Shown: in pieces, positions 28,495 through 36,972 of the stretch
Layout: every line of letters starts with the position of its first letter
Numbering within the stretch: position 1 is the first letter of the stretch
Origin: ZC4RG29 sp035304385
Lineage (GTDB): Bacteria > Bacteroidota > Bacteroidia > Cytophagales > Cyclobacteriaceae
Length of the DNA stretch: 64,000 bases
Direction of reading: 5' to 3'
Assembly: GCA_035304385.1 (NCBI GenBank)
Contig: DATGQD010000069.1
Location: 113,023 to 177,022, forward strand
Translations under genes and position numbers: made by a program
Notes under the pieces: model-generated
Seen by the model: only the letters and a program-made list of their open reading frames with translations
What the model was told of the DNA's origin: nothing
Database searches by the model: none

Positions 28495-29934
28495 CTACCC
28501 GACGCTCCCCTCTAGCGTGAGCGCCAGGAGTTTCTGTGCCTCGACGGCAAACTCCATCGGCAGTTGTTTCAGCACTTCCTTGGCATAGCCATTGACGATA
28601 AGTGCTACAGCCGACTCTTCGTCGATTCCTCGCTGCTGGCAATAAAATATCTGATCTTCTCCGATCTTGGAGGTGGTGGCCTCGTGTTCGATGTGAGCGG
28701 TGTTATTCTCTACGTCGATGTAGGGGAAAGTATGCGCCCCACACTTGTCGCCCATGAGCAGGGAGTCGCACTGCGAAAAGTTACGCGCACCATGAGCCTG
28801 CTTCAACACGCGCACCTGGCCGCGATAGCTGTTCTGCGAGCGGCCTGCGGAAATGCCCTTCGACACAATCCTTGAACGCGTGTTCTTGCCGATGTGGATC
28901 ATCTTCGTGCCCGTGTCGGCCTGCTGATAGTTGTTGGTTACCGCGACAGAGTAGAATTCACCTGAGGAGTAATCTCCCTTCAGAATACACGAAGGATATT
29001 TCCAGGTGATCGCGGAGCCCGTCTCCACCTGCGTCCAGGAGATCTTCGAATGATCGCCGGCAGCAAGGCCACGCTTCGTAACGAAGTTGTAAATACCACC
29101 CTTGCCATCTTTGTCGCCCGGATACCAGTTTTGCACGGTCGAATACTTAACGTGCGCATTCTTCATAGCGTAAATCTCGACCACCGCCGCGTGCAATTGG
29201 TTCTCGTCACGCATCGGCGCGGTACATCCTTCGAGGTAGCTTACGTACGATCCCTCGTCCGCGACGATCAGGGTACGTTCAAACTGCCCCGTGTTGGCGG
29301 CGTTGATACGGAAGTAGGTGGAAAGCTCCATAGGGCAGCGTACGCCCTTAGGGATATAGCAAAATGAGCCGTCCGTAAAGACGGCGGAATTCAGTGCGGC
29401 AAAATAATTGTCGTTTATCGGCACGACCGAACCCATGTATTTCCGGACCAGCTCGGGGTGCTTCTGTACGGCCTCGCTGAACGAACAGAAAATGATTCCC
29501 AGTTCGGCCAGTGTCTCCTTAAATGTGGTGGCCACCGACACGGAGTCCATGACCGCGTCTACCGCCACGCCCGTAAGACGCTTTTGCTCAACGAGCGAAA
29601 TGCCGAGCTTTTCGAATGTCTTCAGCAGTTCGGGGTCTACGTCCTCCAGGCTTTCCGGCCTGGCCTTCTGCTTGGGAGCTGCGTAGTATATGATGTCCTG
29701 GTAATCGATGGGAGGGTAGGTGACGTTATGCCAGGTAGGCTCCGTCATTTTAGTCCATTGCCTGTAGGCCTTCAAACGCCACTCCAACAGCCAATCCGGT
29801 TCGTTCTTCTTTTCGGATATGAACCGGATAATGTCTTCGTTCAAACCTTTGGGCGCGGCCTCTATTTCAATGTTGGTCGTCCAGCCGTGCTCATATTCTT
29901 TTGAGGTGAATTCCTCTATAATATCCTTACTCAT
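28495..29934 (-). CDS. sufB: Fe-S cluster assembly protein SufB
   Basis: A 479-residue core scaffold protein of the SUF system. Conserved segments include PKGVRCPMELSTYFRIN, GCTAPMRDENQLHAAVVE, NSYRGQVRVLKQAHGARN and EHEATTSKIGEDQIFYCQQRG. It is the first gene of the leftward operon sufB-C-D-S-E-DUF59-brx, with a likely promoter at 29968-29975. Confidence 0.97.
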   Translation of the reverse strand: MSKDIIEEFTSKEYEHGWTTNIEIEAAPKGLNEDIIRFISEKKNEPDWLLEWRLKAYRQWTKMTEPTWHNVTYPPIDYQDIIYYAAPKQKARPESLEDVDPELLKTFEKLGISLVEQKRLTGVAVDAVMDSVSVATTFKETLAELGIIFCSFSEAVQKHPELVRKYMGSVVPINDNYFAALNSAVFTDGSFCYIPKGVRCPMELSTYFRINAANTGQFERTLIVADEGSYVSYLEGCTAPMRDENQLHAAVVEIYAMKNAHVKYSTVQNWYPGDKDGKGGIYNFVTKRGLAAGDHSKISWTQVETGSAITWKYPSCILKGDYSSGEFYSVAVTNNYQQADTGTKMIHIGKNTRSRIVSKGISAGRSQNSYRGQVRVLKQAHGARNFSQCDSLLMGDKCGAHTFPYIDVENNTAHIEHEATTSKIGEDQIFYCQQRGIDEESAVALIVNGYAKEVLKQLPMEFAVEAQKLLALTLEGSVG

Positions 29935-29967
29935 GCACCCCTATTTAGACTAAGTTTAAATAACATA

Positions 29968-29975
29968 CAAATCTA
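29968..29975 (-). promoter_or_regulatory. Candidate -7 box of the suf operon
   Basis: On the minus strand TAGATTTG matches TAnnTTTG exactly, 34 bases before the sufB ATG. No clear -33 TTTG is seen at the usual distance. The region is AT-rich, as expected for a promoter between the Lrp gene and sufB. Confidence 0.5.
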
Positions 29976-30017
29976 AAACAAAATGCCCGAATTATAGTTC
30001 TGGTGGCGGTATTTTGT

Positions 30018-30494
30018 TTACCCCTGTTCCTTGACAAGGTTCAGATTGCGGTCCAAGCTTTCTTCCAGGGAAATCATAGTCTCAGTGCGTTCGATGCCCT
30101 CCACCTGCTGGATCTTGTCGTGAAGTACTTCCTTGAGGTGGGTGGTATCCCGGCAGTGGATTTTTACGAACATGCCGTAATTACCCGTAGTGTAGTGGAT
30201 GTTAGTGACTTCCGGGATGCTTTTCAGGGCCGCCAGCACGGAGTCGTACAATGCGCTCTTCTGAAGGAATATTCCGATAAAGGCCGTGATGTCGTACCCG
30301 AGCTTCGAATAATCGACTTTCAGGGTTGTTTTTTCCACGATGCCCGCGCTTTCCATCTTATTCATGCGCACGTGAACCGTACCTCCGGAAACGAAAACTT
30401 TCTTGGCTACTTCCGTATATGGTTTCTTGGCATCCTGCATGAGGATCTCCAGAATTCGGAGATCGGTATTGTCAACTTTGTAATTTTCAGCCAT
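30018..30494 (-). CDS. Lrp/AsnC family transcriptional regulator
   Basis: A 158-residue regulator with an N-terminal helix-turn-helix (DNTDLRILEILMQDAKKPYTEVAKKV region, about 7-50) and a C-terminal RAM ligand domain. It likely binds an amino acid. It lies 83 bp upstream of the suf operon in the same direction, with a separate suf promoter between them, so regulation of suf by this protein is possible but not shown. Confidence 0.93.
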   Translation of the reverse strand: MAENYKVDNTDLRILEILMQDAKKPYTEVAKKVFVSGGTVHVRMNKMESAGIVEKTTLKVDYSKLGYDITAFIGIFLQKSALYDSVLAALKSIPEVTNIHYTTGNYGMFVKIHCRDTTHLKEVLHDKIQQVEGIERTETMISLEESLDRNLNLVKEQG

Positions 30495-30520
30495 GACGAT
30501 TTGCCTGATTGTAAAAAAAT

Positions 30521-30528
30521 CAAAATTA
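30521..30528 (-). promoter_or_regulatory. Candidate -7 box of the Lrp/AsnC gene
   Basis: Minus-strand TAATTTTG matches TAnnTTTG exactly and lies 27 bases before the ATG at 30494. The surrounding region is strongly AT-rich. No good -33 TTTG is visible. Confidence 0.45.
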
Positions 30529-30637
30529 GGTAAATCTTTTAAAAAGTGTATAATATTTCATAGGATTTGTTGTTCCTATGAGCCGATAGCCGTTGTTTTG
30601 TTATGAAATTTTAATCACACACGCACACAAATAACAC

Positions 30638-30754
30638 TGTAGGGTGTTGGAATTGGCAGACAAGCCCTCCGGTCTCGAGGGTGGAGAGCACGGGATAAAG
30701 TCCAGCCATCGGCGACCTAACCGCTCCGTGGAGGTTCGAGCCCTCCCTCTACAG
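30638..30754 (+). tRNA. Leu-type (class II) tRNA-like gene with oversized variable arm
   Basis: About 117 bases fold as a tRNA. The acceptor TGTAGGG pairs with CTCTACA (30747-30753), extendable to 8 bp with C30637-G30754. The D arm TTG/CAA with loop GAATTGGCAGA is that of tRNA-Leu, the anticodon stem is CCCTC/GAGGG (30665-30681), and the T arm is GGAGG-TTCGAGC-CCTCC (30730-30746). Two features are abnormal. The 7-base anticodon loop CGGTCTC lacks U33 (formal anticodon GUC). The variable region is about 48 bases, closed by GGAG/CTCC. No CCA is encoded. It is followed by its own terminator. It may be a non-decoding tRNA-like RNA, an aberrant or degenerate tRNA, or a structured sRNA. Confidence 0.6.
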
Positions 30755-30788
30755 CGCTCACGTTTAGGTTAATAATGTTTAATGAGCA

Positions 30789-30818
30789 AGAACCTACCCA
30801 AGGGTAGGTTCTTTTTTT
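30789..30818 (+). terminator. Intrinsic terminator of the tRNA-like gene
   Basis: GAACCTACCC (30790-30799) and GGGTAGGTTC (30802-30811) form a perfect 10-bp stem followed by seven T residues. It ends the transcript that contains the tRNA-like RNA, 35 bases after its 3' end. Confidence 0.92.
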
Positions 30819-30873
30819 ATGCTTCTTTTGTTACTCAATACAGCACCCACCCGCTTTTGCTATTGATTTCGAG

Positions 30874-30889
30874 GCAAACAATCGTTTGC
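30874..30889. promoter_or_regulatory. Inverted repeat upstream of the acyl-CoA synthetase gene
   Basis: GCAAAC-AATC-GTTTGC is a perfect 6-bp inverted repeat, 32 bases before the ATG at 30922. It could be an operator for a TetR- or GntR-type fatty-acid regulator; no regulator gene is nearby. Confidence 0.3.
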
Positions 30890-30921
30890 TTTGAGAACCT
30901 AAACCATACAAACAGGCTGCA

Positions 30922-32598
30922 ATGGAAGCGTTTCCCTGGATCAGGATGTATCCTGCCGGCATTCCCCCGGAAATAAAACTTTACGAACACGAGTCGCTGG
31001 TCGCTCTTTTCGAAGACAGTTTCAAGCGCTTCCGCGACCGCGTGGCGTTCGAAAACATGGGCACAACCATCACTTACGGGGAACTGGATGAGCTCTCCAG
31101 CCATTTTGCTGCCTTCCTCCAGGACCTCGGCATGCAGAAGGGCGAACGGATCGCCATCCAAATGCCCAACCTGTTACAGTTTCCCATAGCGTTCGTCGGC
31201 GCCCTCAGGGCCGGACTCGTCGTGGTAAACACCAACCCGTTGTATACGCCCCGCGAAATGCAGCACCAGTTTAGCGACTCGGGGGCGACGGCCATTGTCA
31301 TCGTCTCGAACTTCGCTTCCAACCTGCAGAAGATTCTTCGCAACACCAGTATCCGTCATGTTATCGTGACGGACCTGGGCGACATGCTGTCCGGCATCAA
31401 ACGTCCCCTCGTCAACTTTGTGGTGAAACGCATCAAGAAGATGGTACCTCCCTACCAACTCGAGGGCGCCATCCGGTTTCGCGACGCGATGGCGAAGGGT
31501 GCAACGCTAACCTATAAACGACCCGAAATCGGACTTCAGGATCCGGCCATCCTCCAGTATACCGGCGGCACCACAGGGGTGTCTAAAGGCGCCGTCCTGT
31601 CCAATGCCAATATCGTGGCCCATAATACGATGGTCACCCACTGGTTCCACCCGTTCCTTTCCCAGGATACAGGCCAGGAGATCATCATCACGGCCATACC
31701 GCTGTACCACATTTTTGCCCTTACCATCAACGGCGTACTGATGATGAGTGTCGGGGCTAAAAGCGTCCTGATTACGAACCCCCGCGATATGAACGGGTTC
31801 GTTAAAGAATTACGAAAACATAAGTTCACCCTGATCACCGGGGTCAACACGCTCTTCAACGGCCTGCTGAACCACCCGGGATTCGCCAAACTGGATTTCA
31901 GCCGACTCAAAGGCGCCGTGGGTGGTGGGATGGCCGTGCAGGATGCAGTGGCCGTCCGCTGGGAAAAGGTGACGGGCAAACCCCTGGTGGAAGGATACGG
32001 CCTGAGTGAAACTTCGCCAGTACTGTGCTGCAATCCGCTCGACGGCACCCACAAGATGGGCACGATCGGCCTGCCGATGCCGTCCACAGAGGTGGCCATC
32101 TTCAACGATGAAGGTCAGCAGCTCCCGCAAGGCGAGACCGGTGAAATATGCGCCCGCGGGCCCCAGGTCATGTCGGGATACTGGCAGCAAAGCAACGAAG
32201 GTGTATTTTGGCCGGGGGGGTGGTTCCGTACGGGCGACATCGGTACGATGGACGAACAAGGTTTTTTCCGGATCGTCGACCGCAAAAAAGATATGATCAA
32301 AGTGTCGGGCTTTAACGTATTCCCGAATGAGATCGAGAACGTGGTGGCCGGTCACGAAAAGGTTTTGGAAGTCGCCGCCATCGGCGTCCCTCACGAAAAA
32401 TCGGGAGAAGCGATCAAGATCTTCGTGATCAAGCGCGACCCCAGCCTAACAGAGGAGGAGTTACGGGCTTATTGCGAAGAAAACCTGACCAAGTACAAGG
32501 TGCCTCGATACATCGAATTCCGTGAAACGCTGCCTAAGTCCAACGTAGGGAAGATCCTTCGCAGGGCGTTGAAGGAAGAAGTAAAGCCAGCAGCTTAA
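30922..32598 (+). CDS. fadD: Long-chain fatty acid-CoA ligase (AMP-binding)
   Basis: A 558-residue adenylate-forming enzyme that activates fatty acids to acyl-CoA. The P-loop-like motif is YTGGTTGVSKGA (near residue 213). YGLSETSP, GWFRTGDIG and DRKKDMIKVSGFNVFPNEIE complete the family signature, and the C-terminal catalytic lysine lies in LPKSNVGKILRR. It stands alone. Specificity for long chains is inferred from overall similarity to FadD. Confidence 0.92.
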   Translation: MEAFPWIRMYPAGIPPEIKLYEHESLVALFEDSFKRFRDRVAFENMGTTITYGELDELSSHFAAFLQDLGMQKGERIAIQMPNLLQFPIAFVGALRAGLVVVNTNPLYTPREMQHQFSDSGATAIVIVSNFASNLQKILRNTSIRHVIVTDLGDMLSGIKRPLVNFVVKRIKKMVPPYQLEGAIRFRDAMAKGATLTYKRPEIGLQDPAILQYTGGTTGVSKGAVLSNANIVAHNTMVTHWFHPFLSQDTGQEIIITAIPLYHIFALTINGVLMMSVGAKSVLITNPRDMNGFVKELRKHKFTLITGVNTLFNGLLNHPGFAKLDFSRLKGAVGGGMAVQDAVAVRWEKVTGKPLVEGYGLSETSPVLCCNPLDGTHKMGTIGLPMPSTEVAIFNDEGQQLPQGETGEICARGPQVMSGYWQQSNEGVFWPGGWFRTGDIGTMDEQGFFRIVDRKKDMIKVSGFNVFPNEIENVVAGHEKVLEVAAIGVPHEKSGEAIKIFVIKRDPSLTEEELRAYCEENLTKYKVPRYIEFRETLPKSNVGKILRRALKEEVKPAA

Positions 32599-32686
32599 TT
32601 TAGTAGGCGGTCGGCAGTGGGCAATCGCAGGCAGCGGCGGGCGGTAGCCCATAAAATCGGGGTAAAAGACTGGAAGTACGCACCAA

Positions 32687-32714
32687 CATCAACACTTCAA
32701 CACATCAACACTTC
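32687..32714 (+). repeat. Short tandem direct repeat before the TerB-like gene
   Basis: CATCAACACTTC occurs at 32687-32698 and 32703-32714 with a 16-base period, ending one base before the ATG at 32716. The run is A/C-rich and looks like repeat-expanded leader rather than a known regulatory site. Confidence 0.6.
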
Positions 32715-32715
32715 T

Positions 32716-33147
32716 ATGATCGGCTTTTTTGAACATCAGTATCTATCCTACAAGAAGAACCACATCAAGAACCTGCTGGCGCTTGCGCGGTCAGACGGCA
32801 ACATGCACGAGAAAGAGGAGCAGTTGGTGTTTAAGATCGGTAAGCGATACGGTCTTAAAAAACGGCAGATCCAGGAGCTTATCGACTCCGATGAAAAGTA
32901 TACGGTGGTTGTACCCGATAACCACAACGACAAAATGAACCTCCTGTATGATCTCATCCTTATGGTATATGCCGATGATGTCATCGATGAGCACGAAGTG
33001 CAGTTTTGCGAGGAGGTGGTCGAACGTTTCGGTATGAAACGCGATCTCGTGCATTGGCTGCTGAGCGAGTTCGACCGCGGCACACCGCCGCCCCCGGATG
33101 AATGGGAGGAAATCAAGGAAGAGGCGCGTACCAAATTTGTTCTTTGA
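32716..33147 (+). CDS. TerB-like helical protein
   Basis: A 143-residue cytoplasmic protein with the TerB/DjlA-type all-helical pattern. An N-terminal segment reads LLALARSDGNMHEKEEQLVFKIG and a second half reads DLILMVYADDVIDEHEVQFCEEVVERFG. Each carries the Asp/Glu-rich loop typical of the TerB fold, which is thought to bind metals. The upstream frame from 32617 runs through the A/C-rich repeat and is unlikely to be translated. Confidence 0.78.
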   Translation: MIGFFEHQYLSYKKNHIKNLLALARSDGNMHEKEEQLVFKIGKRYGLKKRQIQELIDSDEKYTVVVPDNHNDKMNLLYDLILMVYADDVIDEHEVQFCEEVVERFGMKRDLVHWLLSEFDRGTPPPPDEWEEIKEEARTKFVL

Positions 33148-33153
33148 GAACCG

Positions 33154-33173
33154 GAACGGGATACACCCCGTTC
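33154..33173 (+). terminator. Hairpin after the TerB-like gene
   Basis: GAACGGG (33154-33160) pairs perfectly with CCCGTTC (33167-33173) across a 6-base loop, seven bases after the stop codon at 33147. There is no T-run directly after it, so termination is uncertain; it may protect the 3' end of the message. Confidence 0.4.
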
Positions 33174-33339
33174 AGCCTGCCCGGTCCATCTCTCTGCAAT
33201 CGGCATTGTCAAGGCATCCTTGCACGCTCTTTTTGTGTAAGGTTTTGTGACGGATTTGATTCCAAATTGTTATTAGTATTGGAATGATTTTTGGCGGTAT
33301 TGCCTAAATTTCGAATTGGTCGCTCAGGAATCGGAGGTC

Positions 33340-34782
33340 ATGGAAGAATTCAGAAAGCTCACAACCCAGGAAAAAGCGCTAAAGATTAACCTGTCCAAAT
33401 CGGTTTACGGTTCATTTGCCGAAATCGGGGCCGGTCAGGAAGTCGCTGCCAACTTTTTCAAAGTCGGCGGGGCTTCGGGGACGGTCGCGAAAACCATGTC
33501 GGCTTACGACATGAAGTTCAGCGACGCGATCTATGGGCGTTGCGAACGCTATGTCTGCGAAGATCGCCTCGTCCAGATGCTGGACCACGAATATCCGCTA
33601 CTCCGCGAGCGGCTGCCGCATCGTGTTTCAGACACGTGCTTTTTCGCGTTTGCCGATACGGTGGAGACCATTAACTACGAGCAGACAAACCAGGGCCACG
33701 GGTGGATGGGACTGCGGTTCCAGTTAAGACCCGAAAGTGAGCCCAACGATTGCGTCATACACGTCAAAATGCACGACAACGACCCCCTGCTGCAACAGGT
33801 GGCGCTGGGGATCGTGGGCGTGAATATGATCTATGCCTGCGTTCACTTTACCGATCCGGAGCAAATCGTAATGTCGCTCATGGATGGCCTCACCAGCCGT
33901 CGTATAGAGATCGATACGTTTCGTCTCACCGGCCCCGACTTCAGGCATGTCGATAATCGGCTCATGGCGCTGAAATTGGTGAAGAACGGCCTGACCAAGG
34001 CGGCTATGTTCGGCCCCGACGGCAGCGTCCTCCAGCCTTCCGAATACCTGTACAAGAAAAACGTCCTGGTATTGCGCGGACGGTTCCGTCCTGTAACGCA
34101 TGTGAATGTAGACATGCTGTTTACTTCGCGACGTCATTTCAAACGGGAACCGGATGTCGACCGCTCCAAGATCGTTATGCTTGCCGAGCTTACCCTGAAC
34201 GATTTAAGTCACGAGGGCACCATCGACGAAAAGGACTTCCTGTACCGCGCCGACATTATCTGTTCGCTCGGCCAGAACGTACTTATCTCGAACTATTATG
34301 AGTACTACAAGCTGGTAGCCTACCTGTCGCGCATCACCAAAGGGCGCAAGATCGGGATCACTATGGGCATTTTTGCACTCCAGAAGATCTTCGAGGAAAA
34401 GACGTATGAAAACCTTAAAGGCGGTATTATAGAGGCTTTCGCACACCTATTCGGAGGCAATGTGAAACTTTATATCTATCCGGCTTTGCGTCAGGACGGC
34501 AATAAGCTGTTTACCCTGAAGGACTTCGAGGCTGAACTGCCTGACAAGCTCAAAAGCCTGTTCCGCTACCTGATGGAAAACGACAAGCTGGAAGACATCA
34601 CCGACGCCGACGTCAGCAAGCTTCATATCATCTCCGATAATGTCCTCGCGATGATCAAGAAGGGACAACCCGGCTGGGAACAGAACGTGCCGCACAAGGT
34701 GGAAGAAGCCATCAAAGCCCTGGGCCTCTTCGACTACCCCGACGCTCCGCCACAGAAAAGGAAGTTCTCCGTCACTTCCTAA
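33340..34782 (+). CDS. Conserved Bacteroidota protein of unknown function
   Basis: A 480-residue cytoplasmic protein with no signal or membrane segment. The ATG at 33340 follows a good GGAGG (33333-33337); an in-frame TTG at 33316 is less likely. Recognisable features are the N-terminal YGSFAEIGAGQEVAANFF, the Gly-rich FKVGGASGTVAKTMSAYDM and the repeated regularity of VLVLRGRFRPVTHVNVDML. Close relatives are sometimes labelled nicotinate-nucleotide adenylyltransferase in databases, but I see no HxGH nucleotidyltransferase motif and do not support that name. Its stop overlaps the stop of the convergent symporter gene. Confidence 0.85.
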   Translation: MEEFRKLTTQEKALKINLSKSVYGSFAEIGAGQEVAANFFKVGGASGTVAKTMSAYDMKFSDAIYGRCERYVCEDRLVQMLDHEYPLLRERLPHRVSDTCFFAFADTVETINYEQTNQGHGWMGLRFQLRPESEPNDCVIHVKMHDNDPLLQQVALGIVGVNMIYACVHFTDPEQIVMSLMDGLTSRRIEIDTFRLTGPDFRHVDNRLMALKLVKNGLTKAAMFGPDGSVLQPSEYLYKKNVLVLRGRFRPVTHVNVDMLFTSRRHFKREPDVDRSKIVMLAELTLNDLSHEGTIDEKDFLYRADIICSLGQNVLISNYYEYYKLVAYLSRITKGRKIGITMGIFALQKIFEEKTYENLKGGIIEAFAHLFGGNVKLYIYPALRQDGNKLFTLKDFEAELPDKLKSLFRYLMENDKLEDITDADVSKLHIISDNVLAMIKKGQPGWEQNVPHKVEEAIKALGLFDYPDAPPQKRKFSVTS

Positions 34783-36215
34783 CCCCCTGTATCTGCCCCT
34801 GCCTCTGCCTCTGCCCCTGCACCTGTTCTCTGCTTCCGAAAATACCGCGTCGCTTCCCTTTTCACCTTCGGGGCGAGCAGCAGACCCGATACCATTGTCG
34901 GTACGGCCATGAGCGCGAAGGCAGCGTCCATGAGGCTAATGATGGCATTAAGTGACGACACCGCCCCGACGACAATGCTGGCCAGGTAGAAGTAATCGTA
35001 CCATCGCTTGCGTTCCGCGCCGATAAGAAACGCCGTGCTCTTTCCGCCATAGTAGCCATAAGAGAACAGCGAGGTGATGGAAAAGAAGAAGATACACAGC
35101 AGCAACAGGTAGTGGCCGATGCCCGGCAATGCCGAGTTGAACGCGGTGGCGGTCAGGGACACACCATTCGTGTCGGACGTTTGCCAAACGCCGGTAACGA
35201 GAATGGCAAGGCCGGTGCAACTGCATACCACAAGCGTGTCGATGGCGGGTGTGAGCATTGCCGCCAGGCCGTCGCGTACAGGCTCTACGCTCCGCGAGGT
35301 ACCGAGGGCCATAGGCGCGGTGCCGATACCCGCCTCGTTTGAAAATGAGGCGCGTCGTGCGCCGAGGACAATCAGCCCGCCTACGATCCCGCCCGTGATA
35401 GGGTCGGGGTCGCCTTTGTAATGAACCGCTGTAAACGCGTCGGTGAAGATAAGCCCGATGTAGTGCGGTACATCTTCGATCCGGATCATCAGAATTGTTA
35501 CCACCGTGACAAAGTAAATGACGACCATGAGGGGTACCATGCTGCCGGCCCATTTCCCGATCCTCTTTATGCCACCTATGATGACGACTGCGGCGACAAT
35601 GGTGATAACAATTCCGGTGTAGAGATCGGTGTTCATAACCGTAACGGGCCCTATGCCTATCGGAGTCGGCGCAATGCCACCGGGAACCAACAGGATGTCG
35701 CGGATGGCGCGTGTAAGCTGGTTGGCCTGAAACACCGGCAAGGCGCCGAACAGACAACAAAAGCTGAACATGGCTGCCAGAGGCCACCAGCGTTTGCCTA
35801 GCCCCTCCGTTATTACATACATGGGTCCGCCCTGTATTTCTCCGCGGGAGTCGCGCCCCCGATACATGCTCGACAGGGTACACGTAAAGAAGTTGGTGGC
35901 CATTCCCACCACGGCACTAACCCACATCCAGAACAGGGCGCCCGGACCGCCCAGCGTAATCGCTACGGCTACGCCGGCAATGTTACCCATGCCAACGGTT
36001 GATGCGAGGGCTGTCGATACCGCCTGGTAGGGCGACAACTGTCCGGGTCCACTCGTACTGTACTTGCCGCGCAGTACGTCGATGGCATGAAAGAAGTACC
36101 GATACGGAACAAACCCCGAATATATGAAGAAAAAAAGTCCGCCTCCCATGAGCAGGAACAGCAGGGGCAAACCCCAAAGCCAGTTTGAGAAGTCGATGAT
36201 AGCCTGCTCGAGCAA
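34779..36215 (-). CDS. Alanine/glycine:cation symporter (AGCS family)
   Basis: A 478-residue inner-membrane carrier with about ten or eleven hydrophobic helices, importing alanine or glycine with Na+ or H+. Family segments include ALASTVGMGNIAGVAVAITLGGPGALFWMW, FSNEAGIGTAPMA and a hydrophilic loop RGRDSRGEIQGGPMYV. No ATG lies upstream in frame before a stop, so the start is the TTG at 36213-36215. The last residues (GAGAEAEAGADTGG) are encoded by a hexamer repeat (34793-34822). Confidence 0.93.
   Translation of the reverse strand: MLEQAIIDFSNWLWGLPLLFLLMGGGLFFFIYSGFVPYRYFFHAIDVLRGKYSTSGPGQLSPYQAVSTALASTVGMGNIAGVAVAITLGGPGALFWMWVSAVVGMATNFFTCTLSSMYRGRDSRGEIQGGPMYVITEGLGKRWWPLAAMFSFCCLFGALPVFQANQLTRAIRDILLVPGGIAPTPIGIGPVTVMNTDLYTGIVITIVAAVVIIGGIKRIGKWAGSMVPLMVVIYFVTVVTILMIRIEDVPHYIGLIFTDAFTAVHYKGDPDPITGGIVGGLIVLGARRASFSNEAGIGTAPMALGTSRSVEPVRDGLAAMLTPAIDTLVVCSCTGLAILVTGVWQTSDTNGVSLTATAFNSALPGIGHYLLLLCIFFFSITSLFSYGYYGGKSTAFLIGAERKRWYDYFYLASIVVGAVSSLNAIISLMDAAFALMAVPTMVSGLLLAPKVKREATRYFRKQRTGAGAEAEAGADTGG
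34793..34822. repeat. Hexanucleotide repeat in the 3' end of the symporter gene
   Basis: Five near-perfect copies of CTGCC(C/T/A) in the plus-strand reading. In the gene they encode the Gly/Ala/Glu-rich C-terminal tail. Copy number could vary by slippage without breaking the frame, because the unit is six bases. Confidence 0.75.
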
Positions 36216-36349
36216 GAAGAAGGTTAATTGTCCGAAACCAAGATAACGACTTTTATTTCAGGGACACATCAGATGCGATGAGATATGGGGGTTTTTCTGT
36301 GTGCGGCATGCGCGCTGGCGCGTGCTGTTGTAGCGGAACTTCCAGGCGC

Positions 36350-36859
36350 CTATTGCTGTTCGCCTTCGATGACGGCAGGAGAGGTGGTAAGGGTAACGTC
36401 ACCGCACGATTTGTCAACTTGCTGCCATGTATCAATTCGGAGTTTGATAGCCACTAGCCCCGCCGTTGGAAGGGTGCCGATTTCCGCACCGGTAAGGTAT
36501 TCGGCAACATAGGAAATGACAGGGTTGTGACCGATGCACATGACGCTACTGTACGCGTCGTCGAGTTGCGTGATAAATTCAAGAAAGGTTCGAACGGAAG
36601 CTTGTGCGAGTTCTTCATCCGGAATAATCCGTTCTTCATCAAACTTTATGACGTCGCTGAGAAGCTTCGCGGTAGCATGGGCACGAACGGCGCTGCTGGT
36701 GTAGATGACGTCAGGATTGATCTTTTCACGATGGAGGTAGGCTCCGACCCTGAATGTCTCCTTGGCACCCGTGGGCGTTAACTCTCGATCGAAATCCGAC
36801 TGACCCGCTTGTTTTTCAACGCTTTGTGCATGACGCATCAGGTAAAGTAATTTGCCCAT
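36350..36859 (-). CDS. SixA-type histidine phosphatase
   Basis: A 169-residue phosphoglycerate-mutase-superfamily protein. The active-site His is in LYLMRHAQS, Arg follows in the same motif, and the second His is in VMCIGHNPVISY. SixA proteins dephosphorylate phosphohistidine. The gene is divergent from topA, with 113 bp between them. Confidence 0.88.
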   Translation of the reverse strand: MGKLLYLMRHAQSVEKQAGQSDFDRELTPTGAKETFRVGAYLHREKINPDVIYTSSAVRAHATAKLLSDVIKFDEERIIPDEELAQASVRTFLEFITQLDDAYSSVMCIGHNPVISYVAEYLTGAEIGTLPTAGLVAIKLRIDTWQQVDKSCGDVTLTTSPAVIEGEQQ

Positions 36860-36972
36860 AGGCGCGGTATTTTCAATTGTCGACGGGATCGCAATAATAA
36901 CGGTAATATTATCATCGAAATTTGATTATTTAAAAAATTCAGGATATTTGGGCGTTTTGAAGGACGAATGAC

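Noticed and set aside
36306..36325. 8-bp GC hairpin between the symporter and SixA genes as a terminator
   Set aside because: No T-run follows in the direction of SixA transcription; too weak to call.
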